From Chondrus crispus (Eukaryota > Rhodophyta > Florideophyceae > Gigartinales > Gigartinaceae), in NCBI RefSeq assembly GCF_000350225.1, contig NW_005178937.1, positions 186,001 through 250,000 of the forward strand: a DNA stretch of 64,000 nt, read 5' to 3'. Shown piece by piece: positions 53,574 through 62,466 of the stretch; within the stretch, counting starts at the first letter, position 1; every line of letters begins with the position of its first letter. The position numbers and the translations under genes were made by a program. The notes below the pieces were generated by a model, which saw only the letters and a program-made list of their open reading frames with translations, did no database searches and was not told where the DNA came from.

Positions 53574-53666
53574 CCGCCACTCTGCAATATGATAACATTT
53601 TGTGGGGGGTTGATCCCCTTCCTGCTCTCAGGATCAACACGGACGACCCAAAATTGCCCATATCCT

Positions 53667-54593
53667 ATGATGGCCAGCCCAAAACGCACACAAGCTCTCG
53701 AAGAACTCGCAGTGCTCGCAACAGCAGCAGCATCTATTGCTGCTGTTTCTCTCACATGGAGGGTTCTTCAAAGGAGAAGGATAAACGGGAGAAAACGAAG
53801 ATCCCGAAAGCCCCCTCAGTATCGCCGAGCGGCATTGATCCGACCGGTTTACACCAGGCTGACAACGCCATGGAATCAAATTTTGTCATGCGGCATCGAC
53901 GATGACTTTCTCCTCGCGACAAACTTCACAAAGACCATCATTTTACAGCGTATTCTGCCATTCTTTGAGTCTGAGCGCGTTGGGTTCAATTTTGGGAGCC
54001 CATACAGAAACGGTGTAAAAACGAGAGGACGTAAGCCTTTCCTTAACAGCATTGATTTACTTGGTCTGGCGTTATGGTACATCAAAACAAAAGGAACAGT
54101 CTACAATATGTGCCCTATTTTTGGAATTGTATCCTCCAGCGTAAGTGTATGGTTAGACTACAGCTTAGAGGTGCTGATGCGCGTTGTTCGCAAACAAGAG
54201 CGAACTGATTTTGCAATCCGCTGGCCTACATTTGCCGAAATGAAACTTTCAGCAGCTCTTCTCGAAAACAATCGGCAGAATGGAGGCCTTCTCACTGGCG
54301 TGTTCGCTATAACGGACGGTGGCAGAATGCCCTGCGCTGACTACACGGACGCCAACCTTCAGAACGCGTACTATGAAGGGTTTACACAGTCTGTCGAGGT
54401 GACCAATTTGTTCGTCTTTAATTTTTTTGGTGAGCTCATACACGCTGCTATTAACTTTCCGGGAAGTTGGCATGATAACAAGCTGGCTATGGCATCGGGT
54501 TCCAGATGGGACTTGACGGGAAGCCATGGACGCGAACGACGTCGCAATAATTGGGAGAGGAGGGGTGTTTGGCATGATGTTGGCATGTGTTGA
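53667..54593 (+). pseudogene. Harbinger transposase, C-terminally truncated
   Basis: Starts MMASPKRTQALEELAV at 53667 with a hydrophobic/helical and basic N-terminus (RRRINGRKRRSRKPPQ). The DDE_4-type core follows: GRKPFLNSIDLLGLALWYIK, then GVFAITDGGRMPCADYTDAN (first Asp), EVTNLFVFNFFGELIHAAIN and FPGSWHDNKLA (second Asp). Family homology stops at about residue 270. The last 35 residues (from SRWDLTGSHG) do not match, and the region with the catalytic Glu is missing. The gene is therefore an inactive, internally deleted copy. The usual partner (a Myb/trihelix protein) is also absent. Confidence 0.8.
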
Positions 54594-54669
54594 AGTCAAG
54601 GTAAGCGAGAAGGCGGGGAAATGGTGTAAGACGGAATACGGCAGCCGCGCTCAGGTTTGGCGGGCTGAG

Positions 54670-55911
54670 AGAGGGTCTTAACTTGCCCGGGTTTGCTTTG
54701 CTTGCCCGAGTTTACCGGTCATTTATTACTTTATTAATGTAAGTACACGCCTTCCCCTTACGTTAGTAGTGGACAGGTGTCCTTTCCCTTACGTTAGTAG
54801 TGAACAGGTGTCCCAGAGCGACGGTGCTGACTTACAGAGGCATACAGCGCCATAAATTGCCAGAACGCAACGGGGAGGACACTGTGGGTTCTACAAATTC
54901 GCTCCGAGGACGCATCGACAGGGACGTGACATGCTGCAGCGTCAAACAACTTCGCCCCAGGGACGCGTCGACATGGACGCGAGACGCTGCAGCGTCGCTC
55001 GCTTCCGACCCAGAACGTGGCCATTGCGGGTGATCCCAGATCATCGGGATAAATAATTGATCTCACCCCCTACTTCTCTCCTTACTACTCCGCGGGATAG
55101 CGTATCTATCGCCGGCGCTGTTTGGTCAAAAAACGGATCTACAACCACTGCCCAGTATCGCCGTTCGCCTCCCCTCCTTTCTTCTCAATCTAATCACTCC
55201 TACGCAATGCACGGCAATAGAATCATCACTGCTACGACCGCACTAACCGCAACCGCAGCTCTATTCTCCCTCCTTTCATTGCACCAAGCTATTTCAAACT
55301 ATCCTCGACCCCGAAAATTCACAAAGCCCTTAGATCTCGGACGGGGATGGACTTTTGTCAGAGCCATCAGGATTTTTAACGACAAAGAATTCAGTCGTAC
55401 ATACCGTATGGAGGGGGGGATAATATTTGGTCAGAAACGTCCGCTGCAGACGAGGAAGCAATAGTGAGAGACTTTGCGTTGGTGGCCCCCGTCTTCCGAA
55501 TGGTGGGAGTCAGAGAGATGCGCCAGAGGCGCGGAGAACGGCGCACGTGGCATTGAGGTGTGGAAGCCATTTTCAGGAAAGTAGTCGGCAGAGAGGTGCT
55601 TCGTAGAGTTGGGTTGCCTTTGCGAGATGGCAGGTGCATAGATTTTTGCAAAGGGGATGTTGAGGATGTTTTCGGCACGGGGCAAGCACTGCGTCCACCG
55701 GAGCACAGCGTCCAAATTCGAAAGTTACAAACTTACAAAAGTAGCCAATATATGATTGACATTTGTCATTACACACTGACATAACTTGAGCTTGCAGTGT
55801 AGGGTCGTACTTAGTTTCAAATCATATATTAACGCCCAGTAGCCAATAGTAGTGCAAATCATGGCTCGGGGCAAGCAAACCCGGGCAAACTCGGGCAAGT
55901 TAAGACCCTCC
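54670..55911. mobile_element. Inverted-repeat element nested in the Harbinger element
   Basis: AGGGTCTTAACTTGCCCG occurs at 54672 and reversed ending at 55909. Subterminal TTGCCCGAGTTT/TTGCCCGGGTTT words are repeated on both sides. CTGAG flanks both ends (54665-54669 and 55912-55916), a possible 5-bp target duplication. Inside, a 31-bp tandem repeat (54756-54786 and 54787-54817, CCTTACGTTAGTAGTG) and a frame from ATG 55207 (about 86 codons, MHGNRIITATTALTATAALF, later FNDKEFSRTYRME) are found. The latter resembles the N-terminus of a Harbinger-type transposase. The superfamily is uncertain. Confidence 0.6.
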
Positions 55912-56002
55912 CTGAGTAGCGCAGTGGTGGCATAGTTGCATTTTTCGACATTTATCATACTGTGTTGGAGTGATGGAGTGGCAATTTCTGGATGCACCCA
56001 AT

Positions 56003-56695
56003 GTACACGTGTTCATCATGCAGCCCACTTGTCCATTCATGTAGGCATCTCAAGTAGGCCATCTCAAGCGCTCTCCCTAGCTACTCTAGAGGGTCGAAAG
56101 ACAGAAATAGACCTGGCCTTGTCCTCTGCATATTCACATCAGGTCTTAGCAGTGGCAAACGCTATGCAACCCGCACCCGTCCCGCACCATCGTCACACTT
56201 TCCAGCACAATACGCTTTTTCGTTAGACCTCTGTGCTTTCCCGTCTGCTCTTGTCAGTACACCAGCAACACTTGCGAAGAAATCAGCAAACGCTCCATCC
56301 CGACATATGCGCAGTCCACCCCGCTTCAGAGTGGATGCTGTCTTGCACACCCGCTGCTTTCCCACAGAGCTGCTTTCTCACAGAGCTGCTCTCCCACAGA
56401 GTTGCTTTCCCGCAGAGCTGCCCTTTCTTCAGCCCCTGTCGGAACAGACGCTTCTCCTTCCCTCCCGGCCCGACGTCTAAACCTGTGATTCAAACTTCTC
56501 TTCTTTCCGGTCTTATAGAAGACCGGAAAGAAGAGAAGTTTTCTATACTTAAACCCTAATCATGTCATTTGCTTCAGTCCATTTTGACATCTTAGCGGGA
56601 TCACCAGTCTGAAACCCGCCTAAAATAGTTCACACAGCCCCTCCGAGGTAAAACTGTCCCTCTGTCACATCGCATGCTAGAAGGAAAATCCCCAA
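56003..56695. other. Spacer with repeats and a long hairpin
   Basis: Between the Harbinger element and the next gene there is no supported coding sequence. It holds four to five imperfect 18-bp tandem copies of GCTGCTTTCCCACAGAGC (about 56349-56425) and a perfect 23-bp inverted repeat (56492-56541). The sequence just before 56696 should contain the promoter of the membrane-protein gene; no TATA box was recognised. Confidence 0.5.
56492..56541. repeat. Perfect 23-bp hairpin
   Basis: 56492-56514 (AAACTTCTCTTCTTTCCGGT CTT) pairs without mismatch to 56519-56541 across the 4-nt loop ATAG. It lies about 155 bases upstream of the ATG at 56696, so it may be in the leader or promoter of that gene. 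Confidence 0.9.
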
Positions 56696-57856
56696 ATGGG
56701 AGTGGCAAGCATCATAGTGGCTTTTCTATGCCTTTTTCCCCTCCTCAGAGTAGGCTCGAGCCAAGCTTTGCCAGACTTGCCGGACTTCCCCTCGGCTTCC
56801 CCTGTCGTGAGTCCAAGTCCGTCTCCAGGTTCCGTGCCCGAAATCTCAAATCCATCTCCTTCTGAGAATGTCGAGCCTTCTCCTTCGCGGCCCCCATCAA
56901 AAACAAACTCTCCTGGAGCAGTGCCCTCAGGATCAATGGTTCCATCATCAGATTCTTCCGAGCCTACGCCAAAAGTGTCGCCAAACCCCTCTCAGCCTCC
57001 TCAATCCGGTTCTCAAGTTTCTTCTTCCCCAAGCCCCTCCGTGTCGAGTTCCCTGCACACTAACTTGGACGGAGCTTGCCTTCGAGATGAAGAAAACCCG
57101 CAACCAATATTAGGGAAGTCGCAGCTGCGGTACGCCATTTCAGTTCTACTTAGTGCTGGTGCTGTCGCCTTTGCCTCGGTGTTGTACGGGCTTGCATCAG
57201 ACTGGGATCCCGAAGAGGTTCATGCCGTCTACAGGTTGATTTGGATCACAGTTGCCCGCATTCTTATCTTTGGTGCTGTGAAGGTATCTGCAGCTCTCGT
57301 CGCATCAATCACGAAGGCATCTCCCGGTGATAGCGCACTAGATGCAAGTGGTGCATTTTTGACTTGGGGGTCGGCAACCTTTACCCGGCTGTACTACGAG
57401 GGGTTTAAAATGACGATGGCAGCTCTCGAATTCGTCGACAATAATACAGTTTGGGATGATAAGCTTCGAGAGTTCTTGAGCGTGCAAAGGAATTCCTCAC
57501 AGCCGTCTTGTTTGCATGAGGCCTCTGCCAACCCTGACGAAGGACAATTTTTAGCTCAGGAGCGCGGGCTTGTAAATCGATTGCAGGGAAATTTGTCGCT
57601 CGTGCAGCGCATAGTCGGCGGGAATTCTGAACGAAGGCTTCTGCTACTCACTACAATCTTGTATTTCGCATCAGAAATCTCAGTGCTGACTACAAACGTT
57701 TTTACCCTCGTGGGTGCTTTCATGGAAAACGTAGATCCGGACGACGTCAGCTTCTTCGCATCCGACGAGAATGCTGAGCCGTGCTTCAGTTCAAAAGACG
57801 CTCCTAGTTCGTTTTTCATCATACTTCAAGAGCTTTTCTGTCCGTTCTCTGTTTGA
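56696..57856 (+). CDS. Secreted/membrane protein with Pro/Ser-rich region
   Basis: 386 codons from ATG 56696. A signal peptide is evident (MGVASIIVAFLCLFPLLRVG then SSQA). Residues of about 25-120 are Ser/Pro-rich with many SPSPS-type units, typical of cell-wall or extracellular linkers. Three hydrophobic stretches follow: LRYAISVLLSAGAVAFASVL, VARILIFGAVKVSAALVASI and a weaker one near LLLLTTILYFASEISVLTT. The frame ends in ELFCPFSV. A second reading frame with transmembrane character (57877-58344) begins 20 bases later and may be its 3' exon. Family unknown. No break is seen in the frame itself. Confidence 0.6.
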   Translation: MGVASIIVAFLCLFPLLRVGSSQALPDLPDFPSASPVVSPSPSPGSVPEISNPSPSENVEPSPSRPPSKTNSPGAVPSGSMVPSSDSSEPTPKVSPNPSQPPQSGSQVSSSPSPSVSSSLHTNLDGACLRDEENPQPILGKSQLRYAISVLLSAGAVAFASVLYGLASDWDPEEVHAVYRLIWITVARILIFGAVKVSAALVASITKASPGDSALDASGAFLTWGSATFTRLYYEGFKMTMAALEFVDNNTVWDDKLREFLSVQRNSSQPSCLHEASANPDEGQFLAQERGLVNRLQGNLSLVQRIVGGNSERRLLLLTTILYFASEISVLTTNVFTLVGAFMENVDPDDVSFFASDENAEPCFSSKDAPSSFFIILQELFCPFSV

Positions 57857-57876
57857 AATTCATCAGCAACTAACAT

Positions 57877-58344
57877 GTGCCTTCTTTTCAATTTCTGCCT
57901 TCGATACGTTGTCCAACCATCCCTTTGCCTCCACCAGTCATCTTTGGGTTGATATCTCTGCAAGTTACGTATGCGTTTACCCAGCAACCTTCCCTTGTTC
58001 CGCTTTTGACAGTCAGTGCATATTGCCCGACCTGTGAAAAGTACCCTCGTTTCAACAGCTTGTTGAGGCATTTGCGATGGCTAGCGTCTATTACTTTGGG
58101 GCTCTGGGTTGCCTCTTTGCTGGCGATGCCTGTTCTTGCAGCTCCCTTACAACCACTTTTTCTGGCGGGGGACTTGAGCCTTTTTTGGTACGTTATAATT
58201 GCTCCTCCAAGTTACCAATCTGCAAGTTATATCGTCACAGCATCATTCACGTGTCTGGCAGCAATCGTAGGAACATACATTATTTACGGAATATCTATTG
58301 ATCAAAGAACATCAGAAGCTGATGGGATCGACACAAAATTGTAA
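57877..58344 (+). CDS. Membrane-protein segment, probably the 3' exon of the preceding gene
   Basis: A frame of 155 codons, of which the last 90 look convincing. They contain CPTCEKYPRFNSLLRHLRW, then three hydrophobic helices (LASITLGLWVASLLAMPVLA, PLFLAGDLSLFWYVIIAPPS, TASFTCLAAIVGTYIIYGIS) and a polar end, DQRTSEADGIDTKL. The first 60 residues are less certain. Direction, closeness and character suggest it belongs with 56696-57856 through an intron, but I could not choose splice sites with confidence. Confidence 0.45.
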   Translation: MPSFQFLPSIRCPTIPLPPPVIFGLISLQVTYAFTQQPSLVPLLTVSAYCPTCEKYPRFNSLLRHLRWLASITLGLWVASLLAMPVLAAPLQPLFLAGDLSLFWYVIIAPPSYQSASYIVTASFTCLAAIVGTYIIYGISIDQRTSEADGIDTKL

Positions 58345-59217
58345 ATACACAACAATTTCCCCACGTTGTAGGTAGAAACGCCGCACGTCGGATTGGTTTT
58401 TGATGAACGAGGCTATGCGAGTCGCTTGAATTTGACAGTTTGCTTATAATGTAACAGAAGGGGAAGTTATTTGGTTGATATGGTAGCCTTGTTGTTCTAG
58501 ACATGTTTTGTTTACATACACTACGCGTCCGTTATGACGCCAAGGAAATAAAAGAAAGCTCCGTCCCTAATCACGTAGGAGTGCTCTACCTCCGTTCTCT
58601 GTACTTGACGAAATCTCCGGGAAATGCTATCTAGCATCAGAGTATTGGAGCACGCACTGCATCATATCCTTCGGACAAAGGTGTACAGATGTGTTAAAAC
58701 TAGTGCAAGAATTATCAGTCCACATGTGCTCTGCATTTCAAAATTCGTGGGATATATACGGCTCCTCTTTGTTTGAGGTGCCTTTATTATTGAAATGGCA
58801 TTGAATAGATGGCTCGACTTCGTTGGCTTTCCAAATGATATCAAGGCAGCCTCTAAAAGTATGGGAGCAATAAATGGGTACTTTAAACAGTTGTATTGCC
58901 TTGATTGATCCACAAAGTGAAACTGAAATTGGCAATTGACACAAGCGCTTGTCGAAGATGTATCTGAGCCGCGAAAATGACAGCATCTGCAACATACCAC
59001 CTCACGGTGTCGATAAGTTCGGAATTTCATAGAAATCAAATCTTTACTTCATCCGAAAGCCCTTCTAAGTGGGCTGATTACGTACTTGAAAGCGAATTGA
59101 ACAGACCACTAGAATCAAGTCTTTCTCGCTTGAAGGAATAGGACAAGAGCCCAACATTACTTTTCTTCTTAGGTTGACCAGAAAAGAACTGATTGACGCA
59201 TTTTTGGTGCTTCAGCA
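58345..59217. other. Spacer, nothing clearly coding
   Basis: AT-rich sequence. A minus-strand frame of 125 codons at 58662-59039 contains a CRCCHF...CVNCQF Cys cluster, but it lacks other support and resembles no known family. The 3' ends of the two converging genes must lie here. Confidence 0.35.
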
Positions 59218-59769
59218 CTAAACGAGCCCGCCGCTGCAGTCATCGACGTTGAAGACAGATGCGAGGGACAGGAGACCACCTCTTACAGAGGCCAGTTCTG
59301 GGAATTTCTTACCCTTGTTGATTATTGGGCAATTTCCAGTCTCGAATTGGCGGACGAGCACTTGTAATATGTTGTAGTATAAGCGGAAGTTCTTCTTATT
59401 CTCCTCAGATGATCGAGAGAAATACTTCTTAGAGCCCTTTTGCATGAACGACATTCCCAATTGAATCTCACCAGTAGGGCGACGGGCGACAACCAGTCTC
59501 AAGAAGTCAGGCAGGACTTCGTTGGGGAATCCTGCCACACTAGGGCGGGGCCCGCTGATGCTGCGCACTCTGAAGGTGATAGTGAGTGCACCAATGGTGA
59601 TCTCGCTACCACCTTTAGCACCAGCACACACGAGGGGGTTCGAAAAACCGCCCAGGAATGTTCTTTGTCTGTTGCATGATTGCGCTTCGGCAAACGTCTG
59701 AACTGACAAGAATGCAAGAACTACTGCAAGAAAATAAGTGGGAGACATTGTGGGAAGCAAAGTTGGCAA
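59218..59769 (-). CDS. Small secreted protein
   Basis: 183 codons from ATG 59769, or 176 from the second ATG at 59748 (MSPTYFLAVVLAFLSVQTFA). The second start gives a textbook signal peptide with likely cleavage after AEAQS. The mature protein of about 150 residues has three Cys (SCNRQRTF, LVCAGAKGG, VDDCSGG, plus NCPIIN), a Gly-rich start and a Lys-rich helix (KNFRLYYNILQVLVRQFE). A TATA box (TATATAAAC on the minus strand, 59819-59827) lies about 50 bases upstream of the first ATG. No family is recognised. It has no neighbours in an operon-like arrangement and no breaks. Confidence 0.7.
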   Translation of the reverse strand: MPTLLPTMSPTYFLAVVLAFLSVQTFAEAQSCNRQRTFLGGFSNPLVCAGAKGGSEITIGALTITFRVRSISGPRPSVAGFPNEVLPDFLRLVVARRPTGEIQLGMSFMQKGSKKYFSRSSEENKKNFRLYYNILQVLVRQFETGNCPIINKGKKFPELASVRGGLLSLASVFNVDDCSGGLV

Positions 59770-59818
59770 TACGGCTGTGGGATGGGAAGTTCTAGGAGTT
59801 ATGACGGTCGGAGTCTCG

Positions 59819-59827
59819 TTTATATAT
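59819..59827 (-). promoter_or_regulatory. TATA box of the small secreted protein gene
   Basis: On the minus strand the sequence reads GCATATATAAACGAG, ending about 50 bp before the first ATG of the gene at 59218-59769, a usual distance for a short leader. A run of 22 G lies 60 bp further upstream. Confidence 0.6.
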
Positions 59828-59888
59828 GCATTGGTCTGAGGTTGAAACTACCTTTGGGTCGCTTTCAAGAGACATACAGGTTTCAAGT

Positions 59889-59910
59889 GGGGGGGGGGGG
59901 GGGGGGGGGG
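59889..59910 (+). repeat. Run of 22 G
   Basis: An uninterrupted homopolymer of 22 G (C on the gene strand), followed by TGGCGGGG. It lies in the promoter region of the small secreted protein gene. It can form G-quadruplexes and is prone to length change and to sequencing error. Confidence 0.9.
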
Positions 59911-62466
59911 TGGCGGGGAAGAACAGCGTGAAACAGGCAAGTATCGGTTGAGATGAATGAGGGTAACAGAGAGCTTCTATGGCATGACATTCCCGATGGT
60001 ACCTGCACCAGTGTTTGAGTAATCCAGCACCGATTTGCAGTGGAAATCGCCACCCGAGGACAGCTTCCAAACAAATGTTTGAGATATAAAGTGCGCCCAG
60101 ACCTCACGGCAACGGCATCTATGTTCATCTACACGTATCCACAAGTGCAAGAGCGGTCCAATGTTACCTCTGAGCCGAGTACGTTCATAAAGATTACAGT
60201 AGGAAGCGTATTGCATACCGTATCTCAAAACGTGACAGGAGAGTACCCTTGGTCCAACGGTACCAAGTTGTTCCTGTCCAGTATCTGAGATTGTTACATG
60301 AGAATTTTTTATCGTTGGCGCACAGTGCCCGGAGAGAACACATCATTGAACTCTCTATCTGAACATGATTAGTGTCTATCCCACCGATGTCCTCATATGT
60401 GATCACTGTTCAACCTATTTTTTCTAGACTTGAGCTTTCTCGACAGGCAGGAGGAAAGATACCCTCGCCACCCTACTTCACATCTGCATTGCGGAAGGAA
60501 AGAGATTCGTGAAGACTATGTGTCCTTCCCTGTCGTTTTTAGAAATGCCTGACTTTTAACCTTAAAACCGTATGCATGATTGCTTCGAAACCAACAACGC
60601 CCCTTCAAAAAGGCAACTGGGTATTTAATCTGTATTAAATTATTACTCTTTGACGAACAGTATTCAAAACTGCTTGTCCGGTGTTCTGCAAAATATCATT
60701 GCCGAGGACAAGAACGTCAAGAAAATAGCGTCCAAAGATGTTGTTGTTTAGAATAGCAGTTTCAATGATACATTTTTGCAAAAAAGGGCTGGCTTCATAT
60801 GAGGACAGGCCCCTGTTTGATAAACATCGCGTTAGTGTTTACGGATAAACTCGGACAGATGCTTGTGTCTATGGATAGACTCAATAGGTACAACAGTATA
60901 TGAAACCAAAGGTGTTTATACCGAGGTTGACAGTACAGGGGGTTCTCTGAGAGAACTTCTCTCCAGTAGTGCACATACGTGCAAACCAGTGGAATGTGCA
61001 CTAACTACTCCGAGATGTGCACCGTTCAGAAGTGACTAAGTCTATGAAACGGGTCTGAAGCATCTGAAACGGCCTTTGGGGCCAGTTCTATAATAGACAT
61101 GCAGCACGTTGCAGTGCGCCTGACATTTAAGAGCAAATTTATCATACCTTTTTTGCATTCCGACATCCATGTGCACTGCTCCGCAACATCCATTACTGAA
61201 GTGGGCACTACTCGGGGGTACCCCCTGTACTACCCTTCAGAAGGATAGACTGTATACTGTAATAGCAACTCGTAATAAGAAACCCGAGCCGCTTCAGGGC
61301 AGGGAATTTACGAAAAACGGCTTACATGAGGAAACTGTTGATCATTGTTTGTACATCTTTCGCATCGAGGCTCCTATTCCTTCCTCGCTCAACGCAGCAA
61401 CCAAATAACATACAGCATTCGATGAATGCGCTTGTGCAACGGGCTGGAATGGTTTGTCCCTGCACCGTCTTATTGGGTCTTATTGGGCCTGACAAAGTTT
61501 TTCTTTTGCGCTTCTGAACACTGTACGAAGAGGTGACCGATTCCATCCGAACGGACTTCTTAGGGAGTGTCGCTTTAACCCCTACGGGCAATCAAGAAGG
61601 CAATAGAAGAAATAAGAGCCGACACATCCTGTGCCTTTCCTCCAGCCCCCATTATATGCAAAAATCTCGATGTACCGCGCTGCGTCCTTGATGCACGGTG
61701 CTGCGTCTCCTGTACTTTTTTCTACCACCGCAGAAACGGTTACGTTTGACGCTGTCGTTTCACTGCACTTTCACAGAACACTGTGGAAGGGCGTAGGGTT
61801 GCACACCCGCTGCTGCTGTACGAAGCACCGGCACAAGGCTTTGTGCAGTTCCGTTTCTATTGTCTGTTTTGACCCAAGTGATTGGTGGGAAGGATTATCA
61901 GTGCTGTACTTCCCAAGCCTCGTCCTACAACACGGGTGTTCGGTGGTGGAACACCGCCTTCTGAGATTGCGAAGCAAGGCCCTAGTCAAGGGGTATAGTC
62001 CAGGTCCCAGCCCTTAGGGTACAATACAAAACGACCAGGGCTGGTGTATATCAATGGCATGCCCATGTGCCCTGAGAGAGTGACAAGCAATCCGCTTGAA
62101 TTGCGGATTTGCTCACCTTAGGAAGGCGCGCAATGCTATTTTCGAGGGCGAAACCCCTAAGCGCTACGTCCATTGCAATGTACAGCAACGTGATGAGATG
62201 CGCACCATTTCGCCACCCACTACTATACCGACATGTTCGAGAAAACATGATCGCGTGTTCGAAGCCGACGCCGTCGCGCAGTTGAACCAGGCCCTTGCAA
62301 ACCCATTCTCCAGCACGCTCCCAATGTGGCCCTCGAGCACGACTTATTGATGCAGTACGCATCTCTGCACGTTTGAGCACCGACACAGCGAATCAGTTCT
62401 TTCAAAATGCCTCATTTGGTCATTTTACATCACTACAACACGTATCCATCACACTTGCGGAACGTC
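59911..62466. other. Gene-poor spacer before MSH3
   Basis: Short open frames occur on both strands (for example plus 60040-60288 and 61631-62017), but none has a motif, codon pattern or homology that I can defend. The region should hold the 3' flank of MSH3 and possibly unrecognised small exons. No tRNA or rRNA was seen. Confidence 0.4.

Larger units (their letters stand above)
53440..55999 (+). mobile_element. PIF/Harbinger-type element
   Basis: The terminal inverted repeats are GGGTGCATCCAGAAATTGCC ACT (53440-53462) and its exact reverse complement (55977-55999), with further imperfect matching inward. Both sides are flanked by AAT (53437-53439 and 56000-56002), the 3-bp target duplication of this superfamily. 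The element contains a C-terminally truncated transposase gene and a nested inverted-repeat element (54670-55911). Its left end lies only 28 bp from the target duplication of the Mutator-like element. Confidence 0.85.

Noticed and set aside
58662-59039. 125-codon minus-strand frame with a Cys cluster
   Set aside because: No start context, domain or neighbour supports it; the Cys spacing fits no zinc-finger type that I know.
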